Source: Pectobacterium colocasium (GTDB lineage Bacteria; Pseudomonadota; Gammaproteobacteria; Enterobacterales; Enterobacteriaceae). From it: DNA of 64,000 nt. The notes beneath the pieces are model-generated. The model did not search any database. It saw only the letters and a list, made by a program, of their open reading frames with translations, and was not told the origin of the DNA. Position numbers and translations under genes: made by a program. Within the stretch, counting starts at the first letter, position 1. Every line of letters begins with the position of its first letter. Of this stretch, positions 15,922 through 25,498 are shown piece by piece. The stretch is from NCBI RefSeq assembly GCF_020181655.1, contig NZ_CP084032.1:930001-994000 (forward strand), given 5' to 3'.

Positions 15922-17853
15922 TCAGGCGTTCACTTTAATGATGGTATCCATCGGGGCGATCGGCTGCGGTACAGTGCAGACGACGCTAGCGTACTCATCG
16001 CTATTGATTATCACGACGGGCGTAACCGGGTCATAACCCAGACGCGTGATTTCATGCAGATCGAAGCTAATTAGCCTGTCGCCAGCGGTGACACGGTCGC
16101 CCGGTTTGATATAGCCGGTAAAGTGCTTGCCGTTGAGGTTCACCGTGTCCAGACCGACGTGAATCAGCAATTCTAAACCGTTGTCAGCCCGGATGCCGAT
16201 GGCGTGTTTAGACTCAAGGAACGTGATGATTTCGCCACTGACGGGCGCGACCACTTCACCGTTGTCAGGAATAATCGCCACGCCTTGTCCCAGTAATCCC
16301 TGTGAGAATACGTCATCGTTGATGTCGCTCAGCGCGACCAATTTGCCGGACAGCGGACTCATAATCGCTTGCTGTTCCGCGTGGCCTTCTGTGGCCTGCG
16401 TTTTTTGCGCGGTATTGGCTGCCGGTGTTGCTTGGCGTTGATCTGCCTGAGCTGAGTCGTTTTGCGCGGCGTCAGTTTCATCGACCGGATCGTCGAATCC
16501 CATGATCCAGGTGAGAGCAAACGTGACGACAATCGCAATGGCGCAGGTGATCAGCGCATGGACGATGTTCATCGGGTTTTCACCAATGAAAGCAGGCAGC
16601 GCTGCCAGCCCCGGCGAGACGAAGGCGTAACGAACCAGCCCGGCTAAACCGGCATAGATGCCCGCACAGCCCCCGCCAATCATGGCGGCAATCAGCGGTT
16701 TCTTCAGTTTCAGCGTTACCCCGTACAGGGAAGGTTCGGTGATACCCAGCAGCGCGGTGAAGCCCGCCGAAGAAGCCAGCTGTTTCAGATTCTTGTTCTT
16801 GGTTTTAAACGCCACGCACAGCGTGGCGGCACCCTGAGCAATGTTGGAAGCCAGCATGCCAGGCCCGTTGATCATCTCGAAGCCGTTACGGGTAAGCTGC
16901 GAGGTGGCAATCGGCGTCATCGCCCAGGCGGTGCCAGTGATGACCAAAAATGGTTGCAGACCCCCCATCAGCATCGGGATTAACCAGCTTGCCTTGCCGT
17001 CGATGATCGCCGCGCCGCTGGCGACCAGATCGTTGAGGAAAATCCCGAAAGGCCCAATCACCACCAGCGCGAGCGGTGCGGTGAACAGCAGCACGATCAT
17101 CGGCTTGGTGAAAAATTTGATCATGGACGGTGAGATCTTTTCGGCGAACTGCTCAATGTAAGACATGATCCATACGGTAAGAATGATCGGCAATACCGAT
17201 CCGGCGTAGTCTGCCAGCCGTACCGGAATGCCGATAAAGCTGATTGGCCCGCCTGATGCTAACAGCTGAGCCAGATTCGGGTGCAGCAGTGCGCCAGCAA
17301 TCGTCATCGCCAGAATTGGGTTACAGGCGAACTTGATGGAGGCACCGTAAGCCAGCAGTACGGGCAGGAAGAAAAAGGCCGCATCGGAGATGGTATCCAG
17401 CAAGCGATAGGTCGTGCTGTCGGCAGAAATTAAGCCAGTCAGCTTGAGGATTGCCAGCAGTGCTTTGATCATCCCTGCGCCGGTAATTGCCGGAATGACG
17501 GGGGTAAAGGTGGTGGAAATCACGCTGATGATTTGCGTAAAAATGCCGCCTTTTTTCTGCTGCTTGTTACCAGCATTGCGCTGGCTGTTCATCTCGCCAA
17601 TCTCGTTCAAAATCGCGCGATAGGTGATTTGGACGTCGTTGCCGATCACCACCTGAAACTGGCCACCGCGATCGACCACGCTGATGACGCCGGGAAGTTT
17701 AGCAATCGCCTCTGCCTGTACGGCATGGCTGTCGTTGAACTCGAAACGTAAGCGAGTGGCGCAGTGGGTCAGCTTGCTGACGTTCTGCTTGCCGCCGCTT
17801 AACGCGAGGATATCGACTCCAAGTTTTTGATAATCCATTTTTTGATGATCCAT
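15922..17853 (-). CDS. Beta-glucoside-specific PTS EIIBCA permease
   Basis: Inner-membrane PTS transporter of about 643 residues with domain order IIB-IIC-IIA as in BglF. The IIB cysteine is in LTHCATRLRF; the IIC domain runs from about residue 100 to 460; a Q/A-rich linker follows; the IIA active histidine is in LLIHVGLDTV. It imports and phosphorylates beta-glucosides. In this family it also controls the antiterminator by phosphorylation. I choose the ATG at 17853 (MDHQKMDYQKLGVDIL), with AGGG 8 bases upstream, over a TTG at 17877. It heads the operon and is preceded by a RAT/terminator leader and a CRP-like site. It needs HPr and EI, both encoded at 56539-58570. Confidence 0.9.
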   Translation of the reverse strand: MDHQKMDYQKLGVDILALSGGKQNVSKLTHCATRLRFEFNDSHAVQAEAIAKLPGVISVVDRGGQFQVVIGNDVQITYRAILNEIGEMNSQRNAGNKQQKKGGIFTQIISVISTTFTPVIPAITGAGMIKALLAILKLTGLISADSTTYRLLDTISDAAFFFLPVLLAYGASIKFACNPILAMTIAGALLHPNLAQLLASGGPISFIGIPVRLADYAGSVLPIILTVWIMSYIEQFAEKISPSMIKFFTKPMIVLLFTAPLALVVIGPFGIFLNDLVASGAAIIDGKASWLIPMLMGGLQPFLVITGTAWAMTPIATSQLTRNGFEMINGPGMLASNIAQGAATLCVAFKTKNKNLKQLASSAGFTALLGITEPSLYGVTLKLKKPLIAAMIGGGCAGIYAGLAGLVRYAFVSPGLAALPAFIGENPMNIVHALITCAIAIVVTFALTWIMGFDDPVDETDAAQNDSAQADQRQATPAANTAQKTQATEGHAEQQAIMSPLSGKLVALSDINDDVFSQGLLGQGVAIIPDNGEVVAPVSGEIITFLESKHAIGIRADNGLELLIHVGLDTVNLNGKHFTGYIKPGDRVTAGDRLISFDLHEITRLGYDPVTPVVIINSDEYASVVCTVPQPIAPMDTIIKVNA

Positions 17854-17884
17854 AGTTTTACCCTGTGTTGACGCCAATTAGGCC

Positions 17885-17949
17885 AAAAAAAAAGACCAAA
17901 ATAAAAATGCACCTCTTAAAAAGAGGAAATGCATTTTTACTTTGGTCTT
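17885..17949 (-). terminator. Leader terminator of the beta-glucoside operon
   Basis: In the minus direction AAGACCAAA and TTTTGGTCTT, plus TAAAAATGCA/TGCATTTTTA, form a long interrupted stem capped by an inner CCTCTT/AAGAGG hairpin, followed by nine T. The 5' arm overlaps the RAT at 17944-17972 by 6 bases, so RNA folding into the RAT excludes the terminator. Confidence 0.88.
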
Positions 17950-17972
17950 GCCTGCCGAAGCAGTAGCACGCC
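17944..17972 (-). promoter_or_regulatory. RAT: BglG-type antiterminator RNA target
   Basis: The 29-base sequence read leftwards contains GCTACTG, the loop bases CTTCG and GCAGGCAAGACC, matching the known RAT pattern (TTACTG ... GCAGGCAAAACC). It lies immediately 5' of and overlapping a terminator stem. The BglG-type protein encoded at 13430-14281 is the obvious ligand. Confidence 0.88.
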
Positions 17973-18061
17973 GCGATAAAAATAGGCTGGTGCAACTTGT
18001 GGTGTTGCGCCGCAATATCAGCATGCGGCGCTGGAGTCATGCAATGTGCTCAGGTGAATTA

Positions 18062-18077
18062 ATTGATCTGGATCACA
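18062..18077 (-). promoter_or_regulatory. Putative CRP site of the beta-glucoside operon
   Basis: On the minus strand TGTGATCCAGATCAAT: a perfect left half and a near-consensus right half. It lies about 90 bases upstream of the RAT. Expected for a catabolite-repressed sugar operon. The rest of 17973-18167 shows nothing else I can name. Confidence 0.6.
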
Positions 18078-18167
18078 AACAATAGTGCGGTTTGCGATCC
18101 TTTTGCGCACGATATCGCAGTCTACTACCGGTATTTTACTGCATCGTCAGTTTACCGAACCGCCGCT

Positions 18168-20162
18168 TTACTTCAGCAGCGCCTGCGCTTTTTCGACCAC
18201 GTTATTGACCGTGAAGCCGAACTCTTCGAACAGCAGCTCAGCCGGGGCAGATTCGCCGAAGCTTGTCATACCGACAATCGCGCCGTTCAGGCCGACGTAC
18301 TTGAACCAGTAGTCTGCGATACCCGCTTCAATCGCTACGCGTGCCGCTACCGCTTTCGGCAGCACCGCTTCACGGTAGGCTGCATCCTGCTTGTCGAACG
18401 CATCCGTAGACGGCATCGACACCACGCGCACCTTGCGGCCTGCGGCGGTCAGCTTGTCATAGGCGCCGACAGCCAGTTCAACTTCAGAACCAGTCGCAAT
18501 CAGGATCAGCTCAGGCTGTCCGTCGCTGTCTTTCAGCACGTAACCGCCTTTCGCCACGTTCGCCAGTTGCTCCGCGGTACGGGGCTGCTGCGCCAGATTC
18601 TGACGGGACAGGATGAGCGACGTCGGGCCGTCCTGACGCTCAATCGCGTATTTCCACGCCACCGCCGTTTCCACCTGGTCCGCCGGACGCCAGTTGCTCA
18701 TGTTCGGCGTCACGCGCAGGCTCGCCAGCTGTTCAACCGGCTGGTGCGTCGGGCCGTCTTCGCCCAGACCGATGGAGTCGTGGGTGTAAACGTAGATGCT
18801 GCGGATTTTCATCAGCGCGGCCATACGCACGGCATTACGCGCGTATTCCACAAACATCAGGAAGGTCGCGGTGTACGGCACAAAGCCGCCGTGCAGCGCA
18901 ATCCCGTTGGCAATCGCCGTCATGCCGAATTCGCGCACGCCGTAGTGGATGTAGTTGCCCGCGTGGTCTTTGTCCAGCGAGACCGAGCCGGACCAGATGG
19001 TCAGGTTGCTCGGCGCCAGGTCGGCAGAGCCGCCCACGAATTCCGGCAGCAGTTTGCCGTAGGCTTCCAGCGCGTTCTGTGAGGCTTTGCGGCTGGCGAT
19101 TTTCGCCGGATTGGCCTGCAAATCGTCGATAAATTTCTGCGCGTCTGCCTGCCAGTTGGTTGGCAGTTCACCGCTGGTGCGGCGTGTGAATTCGGCAGCC
19201 AGTTCCGGGTACGCGCTGGCGTAGGCGGCAAACGCCTCATCCCAGGCCGCTTCCTTACGCTGACCGGCCGGTTTCGCGTCCCAGGCCGCATAAATGTCAG
19301 CCGGGATATCAAACGGCGCGTGCGTCCAGCCCAGCTGTTCGCGGGAAGCCGCGACTTCCGCATCACCCAGCGGTGCACCGTGGGAATCGTGCGTACCGGC
19401 CTTGTTCGGAGAGCCGAAACCAATCACGGTTTTACACATCAGCAGCGACGGCTTGTCGGTCACCAACTGGGCTTCACCAATAGCGCGCTTGATGGCGTCA
19501 GCATCGTGACCGTCCACGCCACGTACTACGTGCCAGCCGTAGGCTTCAAAACGGGCAGCGGTATCGTCGGTAAACCAGCCTTCAACGTGACCGTCGATGG
19601 AGATGCCATTGTCATCATAAAACGCGGTCAGTTTGCCGAGCTTCATGGTGCCTGCCAGCGAGCAGACTTCGTGAGAAATCCCTTCCATCATGCAGCCGTC
19701 ACCGAGGAAGGTGTAGGTGTGATGGTTAACAATCTCGTGGCCCGGACGGTTGAACTGTGCGGCCAGCGTGCGCTCGGCAATCGCCATACCCACGGCGTTG
19801 GCAACCCCCTGACCCAGCGGGCCGGTGGTGGTTTCAACGCCGGCGGTGTAGCCGTATTCAGGGTGACCCGGCGTTTTGGAATGCAGCTGGCGGAAGTTTT
19901 TCAATTCTTCAATCGGCAGGTCGTAGCCGGAGAGATGCAGCAGGCTGTAAATCAGCATGGACGCGTGGCCGTTGGACAGCACGAAGCGGTCACGGTTGGC
20001 CCAGTTAGGGTTGGCCGGATTATGGTTGAGATAATCGCGCCACAGCACTTCGGCGATATCGGCCATGCCCATCGGTGCGCCCGGGTGACCGGATTTGGCT
20101 TTCTGCACCCCATCCATGCTCAGCGCGCGGATAGCATTGGCAAGTTCTTTACGAGAGGACAT
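18168..20162 (-). CDS. tktB: Transketolase
   Basis: 664-residue thiamine diphosphate enzyme of the pentose phosphate pathway; it moves two-carbon units between ketoses and aldoses and consumes or produces erythrose 4-phosphate. The ThDP motif is visible as GDGCMMEG ... NDNG-like ([15 protein letters not shown] and [12 protein letters not shown]), as is the transketolase signature ([13 protein letters not shown]). The length equals E. coli TktA/TktB. The symbol tktB reflects the tandem with talA seen in E. coli; tktA would lie elsewhere. It starts 15 bases after the talA stop, so the two form an operon. The adjacent apionate pathway delivers erythrose 4-phosphate, a substrate of this enzyme. 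Confidence 0.92.
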   Translation of the reverse strand: MSSRKELANAIRALSMDGVQKAKSGHPGAPMGMADIAEVLWRDYLNHNPANPNWANRDRFVLSNGHASMLIYSLLHLSGYDLPIEELKNFRQLHSKTPGHPEYGYTAGVETTTGPLGQGVANAVGMAIAERTLAAQFNRPGHEIVNHHTYTFLGDGCMMEGISHEVCSLAGTMKLGKLTAFYDDNGISIDGHVEGWFTDDTAARFEAYGWHVVRGVDGHDADAIKRAIGEAQLVTDKPSLLMCKTVIGFGSPNKAGTHDSHGAPLGDAEVAASREQLGWTHAPFDIPADIYAAWDAKPAGQRKEAAWDEAFAAYASAYPELAAEFTRRTSGELPTNWQADAQKFIDDLQANPAKIASRKASQNALEAYGKLLPEFVGGSADLAPSNLTIWSGSVSLDKDHAGNYIHYGVREFGMTAIANGIALHGGFVPYTATFLMFVEYARNAVRMAALMKIRSIYVYTHDSIGLGEDGPTHQPVEQLASLRVTPNMSNWRPADQVETAVAWKYAIERQDGPTSLILSRQNLAQQPRTAEQLANVAKGGYVLKDSDGQPELILIATGSEVELAVGAYDKLTAAGRKVRVVSMPSTDAFDKQDAAYREAVLPKAVAARVAIEAGIADYWFKYVGLNGAIVGMTSFGESAPAELLFEEFGFTVNNVVEKAQALLK

Positions 20163-20177
20163 GCTTGACTCCAGACG

Positions 20178-21128
20178 TTACAGCTTGGCCGCCAACAGCG
20201 CTTCCAGCTTTTGTTGATCGGCAGCGAACAGGCGAATGCCTTCCGCCAGTTTATCGACGGCCATCGCATCCTGATAGTGTTCCCAGCGGAACTCGGCTTC
20301 AGACAGCGGCGAAGGTGGATTGAACGCTTCGGTCGACGGCGTCAGCTGGCGTTCGACCGGGGCATTGCTGTTTTTCAATTGTTCCAGCAGCGCGGGGGAA
20401 ATCGTCAGGCGATCGCATCCCGCCAGCGCCAGAATCTGTTCCACTTTGCGGAAGCTGGCGCCCATGATGACGGTTTGGTAGCGGTGGCGTTTGTAGTAGT
20501 CATAGATATTACGCACGGAGATCACGCCAGGATCGTTGTCTGCCTGATAGTCGCTGGCGGGTTGCCTTTCCTGATACCAGTCATAAATTCGGCCGACAAA
20601 CGGGGAGATCAGAAAGACACCCGCTTCGGCACAGGCACGCGCCTGCGCAAATGAGAACAGCAGCGTCAGGTTGCAGTTGATCCCTTCTTTTTCCAGCTCT
20701 TCAGCGGCGCGAATTCCTTCCCAGGTGGCGGCGAGTTTAATCAGAATGCGCGAGCGTGGAATGTCTTTTTCTTGGTACATCCCAATCAGTTTGCGTGCTT
20801 TGGCGACGCACATCCCGCGATCGAATGAGAGGCGGGCATCCACTTCGGTGGAGATGCGCCCCGGAATGCTTTTCAGCACTTCTGCGCCGATGTTCACCGC
20901 CAGTCGGTCGCTGGCGTTGATGAGCCGCGTTTCCGAGCTACCGCCTTGCTGATTCGCATAGGCAATCGCGTCATCAAACAGCGGTTGGTATTGAGGCAGG
21001 GTGGCGGCTTTCAAAATCAAGGACGGATTCGTGGTGGCATCTTGCGGTGAAAATTGACGAATGGAGTCGATATCGCCGCTATCGGCGACCACCACGGTAA
21101 ATTGTTTAAGGGCTTCGAGTTGGTTCAT
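20178..21128 (-). CDS. talA: Transaldolase
   Basis: 316-residue class I aldolase-fold enzyme that transfers dihydroxyacetone units between sedoheptulose 7-phosphate and glyceraldehyde 3-phosphate, or from fructose 6-phosphate to erythrose 4-phosphate. The Schiff-base lysine is in [13 protein letters not shown] (K131-region in E. coli numbering). The start [16 protein letters not shown] at 21128 is set by homologues and by an AAGGAG ribosome-binding site; an upstream in-frame start at 21254 would add 42 residues with no support. It is followed closely by tktB. It lies downstream of derI on the same strand after a 212-base gap with a hairpin. Confidence 0.93.
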   Translation of the reverse strand: MNQLEALKQFTVVVADSGDIDSIRQFSPQDATTNPSLILKAATLPQYQPLFDDAIAYANQQGGSSETRLINASDRLAVNIGAEVLKSIPGRISTEVDARLSFDRGMCVAKARKLIGMYQEKDIPRSRILIKLAATWEGIRAAEELEKEGINCNLTLLFSFAQARACAEAGVFLISPFVGRIYDWYQERQPASDYQADNDPGVISVRNIYDYYKRHRYQTVIMGASFRKVEQILALAGCDRLTISPALLEQLKNSNAPVERQLTPSTEAFNPPSPLSEAEFRWEHYQDAMAVDKLAEGIRLFAADQQKLEALLAAKL

Positions 21129-21294
21129 GAAGGAGCTCCTTGATGTAAATAGAGAAATAGCAGCGCAAAACAGAGCCAACACACTGCACCATGAGGTCGT
21201 GGAATAATATGCGCTTTTTCCGATTGCTGCGGTTGGGCTGTCTCGACTGAACACTGTTTTGCTGCACGGAAAGTCGGCTAAACGAACAGTAAGA

Positions 21295-21334
21295 CTGACG
21301 GCCAGCCAGTCTGGGGATAACTGCGGGCCGTCAG
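21295..21334 (-). terminator. Hairpin between derI and talA
   Basis: CTGACGGCC and GGCCGTCAG form a 9-bp stem with a 22-base loop, 7 bases after the derI stop (minus strand). T-run weak. It would partly insulate talA-tktB from derI transcription. Confidence 0.4.
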
Positions 21335-21340
21335 ACAGGA

Positions 21341-21799
21341 TTACCGATGATTTTCTTGATGTTCGTAGTAGCTGATTTTCTCGACTTTCGGTGCCGATCC
21401 GCCACCTTCAAACTCGGCATCCAGCCAGGCGCCGACAATCTCTTTTGCCAGTTCAGGGCCGATAACCCGAGCGCCTAGTGCGATCACCTGCGCATCGTTG
21501 CTTTTTCTGGCCCGCTGAGCGGAATAGGTGTCATGGCACTGAGCGGCACGAATGCCATTGACCTTGTTAGCCACGATACTCATGCCGATCCCGGTGCCGC
21601 ACAGCAGGATCCCACGCTGGTGCTTACCGTCTTTAATCGCGTGCGCCAGCGTGTAGGCAACATCGGGGTAGATCGGATTTTCCCCGGTGGGATCGTAGCT
21701 GTAGTCGGTCACCGTCAGCCCCTTCTGCTGTAAATAATCAGTAATCGTGTTTTTCAGATCAATCGCGGCGCTGTCTGCACCAATTGCAATCGAGAGCAT
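21341..21799 (-). CDS. derI: D-erythrulose 4-phosphate isomerase (RpiB/LacAB family)
   Basis: 152-residue protein of the RpiB/LacAB sugar-phosphate isomerase family, with the active cysteine C67 in [10 protein letters not shown] and the phosphate-binding region [15 protein letters not shown]. Canonical RpiB acts on ribose 5-phosphate. Here the divergent apionate genes (lerK, lerI, oiaC, apnO) make the tetrose role more likely: conversion of D-erythrulose 4-phosphate to D-erythrose 4-phosphate (the EryI/DerI reaction). It is divergent from the small ORF and MFS gene across a 390-base control region. Downstream on the same strand are talA and tktB, which use erythrose 4-phosphate. Family certain; substrate inferred from context and recalled pathway knowledge. 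Confidence 0.82.
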   Translation of the reverse strand: MLSIAIGADSAAIDLKNTITDYLQQKGLTVTDYSYDPTGENPIYPDVAYTLAHAIKDGKHQRGILLCGTGIGMSIVANKVNGIRAAQCHDTYSAQRARKSNDAQVIALGARVIGPELAKEIVGAWLDAEFEGGGSAPKVEKISYYEHQENHR

Positions 21800-22018
21800 A
21801 TCTATCTCCTGCCTGGCTGAGGGTCAAAGTGAGCCTGATATGTCGCTTTCGTTAGATTGTTTATAAAAACATGAATAAACAGACACTAACGAGAATCTCT
21901 CTGCATGATTCCGTACATTTCCGGCCTTTTCATGGCTAAACATATACCGCTTTTTTCAAATGTTCAATGTGTGATTATTTGTTTTTTGTTTTGTCAGAGA
22001 GGAAAAGGCGATTAAAAG

Positions 22019-22034
22019 AGTGATCTTGGTCACT
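22019..22034 (+). promoter_or_regulatory. Strong CRP-like palindrome in the derI/MFS divergent region
   Basis: AGTGATCTTGGTCACT is a near-perfect palindrome close to the CRP consensus (TGTGATCTAGATCACA). It lies in the 21800-22189 divergent control region, about 220 bases from the derI start and 156 bases before the small ORF. FNR sites look similar, but its GTGA/TCAC core fits CRP. I see no other feature in this gap apart from AT-rich promoter DNA. Confidence 0.65.
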
Positions 22035-22189
22035 TTTACGCCTTTTAAGGCGGTGTTTTACCTTTTTGATACATATTTAGATCATGCTCACAATTTTTAA
22101 ACAGAGAGATAGGCAAAAGATTGGGGCAAATATATCGTTCATATGTTCACATCGTGTGTTAATGATCTAAATCTTTAGAGGGCATAACA

Positions 22190-22345
22190 ATGTGTCAGAC
22201 CTGTATGCAAACGATAAAAAAGACAACAAACAACAAAGGTCACACCGGGTATCGAATGACGAAAGAGGATGAAATGCAGGAACAGCCTGGCGTAGAGGCG
22301 ATGTCATGGAAGGGATTGACTATCGGTAGTAAGGGGGCTGTATGA
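22190..22345 (+). CDS. Small ORF coupled to the MFS transporter gene
   Basis: A 51-codon ORF starting MCQTCMQTIKK and ending GLTIGSKGAV. An AGAGGG ribosome-binding site sits 7 bases before the ATG, better than most starts in the window. Its TGA overlaps the MFS ATG as ATGA, the usual sign of translational coupling. The peptide has a CxxC pair (C2, C5), is polar, and has no membrane segment or signal peptide, so a function cannot be named. It may be a regulatory leader peptide or a real small protein conserved in apionate/erythrulose loci. It is not a shadow of another gene, since nothing else covers this stretch. Confidence 0.55.
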   Translation: MCQTCMQTIKKTTNNKGHTGYRMTKEDEMQEQPGVEAMSWKGLTIGSKGAV

Positions 22346-23724
22346 GTAAAGTATCGGCTGCGGCAACGGCGGGGCAATCTGCCTCAAAACCGTCCACCAC
22401 AACACCATCTGCTGTAGAACAATCGGCCATTCGCAAGATCTCCTGGCGTCTCGTGCCTTTCGTCGGCCTGATGTTCTTTATTAACTTCCTCGATCGTACG
22501 GCCATTTCGTTCGCGGGACCGAATGGTATGAATACCGATCTTGCGCTAACCGTCGCGCAGTTCGGGCTCGCCTCCGGGATTTTCTTTATTGGCTATATTC
22601 TGCTGGAAGTGCCGAGCAATCTGGCATTGCACCGCTTCGGCGCGCGCAAATGGCTGTCACGCATTATGGTGTCGTGGGGCATCGTGTCATTGCTGTTTAC
22701 CTGGGTAAGCAGTATTGAAGGGTTGTATATCCTACGTTTCCTGTTGGGGATAGCAGAGGCGGGGTTCTTCCCCGGCGCGATCTTGTTCCTCAGCATGTGG
22801 GTGCCTGCCCGCTACCGTAGCAGAATCCTGTCACTGTTCTATCTGGCACAGCCTCTGACCGTGGTGTTAGGCGCGCCGCTGGCTGCCTGGCTGATTGAGC
22901 AGCATGGCCTGTTCGGATTGTCTGGCTGGCGGGTGATGTTCCTCGGCGTATCCGTTCCCGCCATCATCGTCGGTATCATTACCTGGTTCTATCTGGTGGA
23001 TCGTCCGGCCGATGCCAAATGGCTGAATGCCGATGAGAAACGCTGGCTGGTCAGTGAACTGGAAAGCGAACATGCGACCAAAAATCACAGCAAACACCCT
23101 AGCGTGATGACCGTGATGTTCAACAAACGCGTCTGGGTACTGTGCCTGATTTACTTCGGTTTTATTTACGGCCTCTATGCACTGGCGTTCTTCCTGCCCA
23201 CGATTATCGCGGGTTTCCAACAGCAGTTCGGCACGACCTTCAATGTCATGGATAAAGGGCTGATTACCGCGATCCCTTACTTGCCTGCGGCCATCGTGAT
23301 GTATTTCTGGTCACGTGATGCGACGCGTCGCGGCTGCCGTTCATGGCACATAGCCATCCCTGCGCTGACGGGGGCGATCAGCATTCCGCTGGCGCTGTTT
23401 ATGGAATCCCCGACGGCGACCATTGCGGTGATCACCGTAACGGCCTGCTCCATCTTCGCCGCGCTGCCTAACTTCTGGACATTACCGACCCAGTTCCTGA
23501 CGGGGGCGTCAGCGGCAGCGGCCATCGCGCTCATCAATACCATTGGCAACGTTGCCGGATTTTCAGCGGGATACATCACCGGTGCGGTGCGGGGTGTGAC
23601 GGGAACCTACGTGCTGCCCATGATGATTGTCGGCGGGCTAATGCTGCTTTCCGCCGTGTTGATTGTCCTGCTCAGCCGTTCGGACCGGTTATCGAAATCC
23701 GCATCAGCAACACAGGAGCATTGA
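22342..23724 (+). CDS. MFS anion:cation symporter family transporter, probably for apionate
   Basis: Inner-membrane transporter of 460 residues with 12 predicted helices. The start of helix 1 has LMFFINFLDRTAISFA, and the loop after helix 2 has LHRFGARKWL, as in the ACS family (galactonate and other sugar-acid transporters). The N-terminal 28 residues are a hydrophilic Ala/Ser/Thr-rich extension. Because ACS transporters carry organic acids, and because the downstream genes match D-apionate catabolism, D-apionate or a related sugar acid is the best guess for substrate. Ribosome-binding site AAGGGGG. It overlaps the small ORF upstream and lies one base from lerK downstream, so it is part of one operon. 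Confidence 0.82.
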   Translation: MSKVSAAATAGQSASKPSTTTPSAVEQSAIRKISWRLVPFVGLMFFINFLDRTAISFAGPNGMNTDLALTVAQFGLASGIFFIGYILLEVPSNLALHRFGARKWLSRIMVSWGIVSLLFTWVSSIEGLYILRFLLGIAEAGFFPGAILFLSMWVPARYRSRILSLFYLAQPLTVVLGAPLAAWLIEQHGLFGLSGWRVMFLGVSVPAIIVGIITWFYLVDRPADAKWLNADEKRWLVSELESEHATKNHSKHPSVMTVMFNKRVWVLCLIYFGFIYGLYALAFFLPTIIAGFQQQFGTTFNVMDKGLITAIPYLPAAIVMYFWSRDATRRGCRSWHIAIPALTGAISIPLALFMESPTATIAVITVTACSIFAALPNFWTLPTQFLTGASAAAAIALINTIGNVAGFSAGYITGAVRGVTGTYVLPMMIVGGLMLLSAVLIVLLSRSDRLSKSASATQEH

Positions 23725-23725
23725 T

Positions 23726-25498
23726 ATGACGTATTTGTTCAACCAACCTTCCGCCTTTGCCCGGGAACTGACCGAAGGCTTTGTGGCGGCGCATGCTGAC
23801 AAAGTGCGTCAGGTACCAGGCGGTGTGGTCAGAAGCACTCGCAGTCGTGAAGGTGGGGTCGCCATTGTGGTCGGGGGTGGCTCCGGCCACTACCCGGCGT
23901 TTGCTGGCCTGGTCGGGCAGGGGCTGGCGCACGGCGCGGCGATGGGCAACCTGTTTGCTTCGCCATCAGCCCAGCAGATCTGTAGCGTTGCCCGAGCGGC
24001 ACACAATGGTGGTGGCGTACTGCTGACGTTCGGTAACTATGCGGGCGATGTGCTTCATTTCGGACAGGCTAAGGCGCGTCTGAATGCGGAAGGTATCCCG
24101 TGTGAGCTGCTGGCGGTTACCGATGACATTTCCAGCGCGCCACTGAACGAATGGCAAAAGCGTCGCGGGGTAGCGGGCGATCTGATGGTCTTTAAGGCTG
24201 CCTCTGCGGCGGCGGAAGCGGGCTATGATTTGGCTGCCGTACTTGAGGTTGCCGAACGCGCCAACCAGCGCACCCGTTCACTCGGCGTAGCCTTCTCAGG
24301 CTGTACGTTGCCGGGCGCGGAACACCCGTTGTTCACCGTTCCCGAAGGAATGATGGCGGTGGGCATGGGGATTCACGGTGAACCGGGCATCCGCGATGTG
24401 CCTATTTCAACCGCCGATGAGCTGGCTGAGCTTTTGGTCAGTTCACTGCTGGAAGAGGTGCCGCAAGGTATTGAGACGCTCTCCGGGCAGCGGATCAGCG
24501 TAGTGCTCAACGGCCTCGGCGGCGTGAAATACGAAGAGCTGTTTGTGGTTTATCGCCGGGTTTCGCAACTGCTGGTCGAGCAGGGTCTGACGGTGGTCGA
24601 GCCGGAAGTGGGTGAGCTGGTAACTAGCTTTGATATGGCGGGTCTATCGCTCACGTTGTTCTGGCTCGATGAGGAACTGGAGCGTTTCTGGCGTGCGCCT
24701 GCTGATGCACCCGCATTCCGTAAAGGCAGTATGTCTCCCGCCGAACCGCTGGCTGAGCGGACATTCACGGCAGAACTCGATGTGATCCCAGCCGCGACGG
24801 CGGCATCGAAAGCAGCGGCACACTGTGTTGCGGCGGCGTTGAACGCTGCGCGTGACATTGTACTGGCTAACGTCACCGAGTTGGGCCGTATCGATGCCAT
24901 TGCCGGAGATGGCGATCACGGTATTGGCATGGAGCGTGGGGTGATTGCCGCAGCGGAAAAGGCCGCGGAGATGCTGGAACGGCAGGCAGGCGCTGGCACG
25001 TTATTGCAACGTGCGGCAGATGCCTGGGCCGATCGCGCAGGAGGAACGTCTGGCGCAATCTGGGGTGTCGCCTTGAATGCGCTGGGAACGGTGTTGGGTG
25101 ATGAACAACGTCCTGACGGTCGTCGCGTGGCTGACGGTATACGTCAGGCCAAAGAGAGCGTGATGCATTTCGGTAAAGCGAAACCGGGGGATAAAACGCT
25201 GGTGGATGCACTCATCCCCTTTAGTTTGGCACTGACGCAACGAGTCGAAGCGGGAATGCGCTTGCCAGAAGCCTGGCAGCAGGCTGCACAGTGTGCCCAA
25301 CAGGCCGCTGAAGACACGGCACAGCTGTTACCCAAAATTGGTCGCGCGCGCCCGCTGGCAGAAAAAAGTCTGGGTACGCCCGATGCGGGGGCAATATCGC
25401 TAGCCATGATCCTTGAGGCGGTGTCGGCCGTGTTGAACAGCGATACGACGCCGACTCCTTCGCATCAGACGGCGACGCAAGCGGAGAGTGAGCGATGA
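23726..25498 (+). CDS. lerK: L-erythrulose kinase, fused DhaK-DhaL
   Basis: 590-residue ATP-dependent ketose kinase of the dihydroxyacetone kinase family. Residues about 1-335 are the DhaK domain with the substrate-binding histidine H217 in GIHGEPG and the GGGSGHYPAF loop (50-59). Residues about 375-575 are the DhaL nucleotide-binding domain with the metal-binding GDGDHG motif. In the apionate pathway it phosphorylates L-erythrulose to L-erythrulose 1-phosphate. Dihydroxyacetone is an alternative substrate. I set the start at 23726 (MTYLFNQPSAF), preceded by AGGAG, instead of a start inside the MFS gene. Its stop overlaps the lerI ATG as ATGA. Confidence 0.85.
   Translation: MTYLFNQPSAFARELTEGFVAAHADKVRQVPGGVVRSTRSREGGVAIVVGGGSGHYPAFAGLVGQGLAHGAAMGNLFASPSAQQICSVARAAHNGGGVLLTFGNYAGDVLHFGQAKARLNAEGIPCELLAVTDDISSAPLNEWQKRRGVAGDLMVFKAASAAAEAGYDLAAVLEVAERANQRTRSLGVAFSGCTLPGAEHPLFTVPEGMMAVGMGIHGEPGIRDVPISTADELAELLVSSLLEEVPQGIETLSGQRISVVLNGLGGVKYEELFVVYRRVSQLLVEQGLTVVEPEVGELVTSFDMAGLSLTLFWLDEELERFWRAPADAPAFRKGSMSPAEPLAERTFTAELDVIPAATAASKAAAHCVAAALNAARDIVLANVTELGRIDAIAGDGDHGIGMERGVIAAAEKAAEMLERQAGAGTLLQRAADAWADRAGGTSGAIWGVALNALGTVLGDEQRPDGRRVADGIRQAKESVMHFGKAKPGDKTLVDALIPFSLALTQRVEAGMRLPEAWQQAAQCAQQAAEDTAQLLPKIGRARPLAEKSLGTPDAGAISLAMILEAVSAVLNSDTTPTPSHQTATQAESER

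Noticed and set aside
18063..19082. Long open frame antisense to tktB (339 codons), and a second at 19320-20168
   Set aside because: They lie opposite a clear transketolase gene; their composition (rich in Arg, His, Val, Gln) is the usual mirror of a high-GC coding strand, and no ribosome-binding site or family match is visible.
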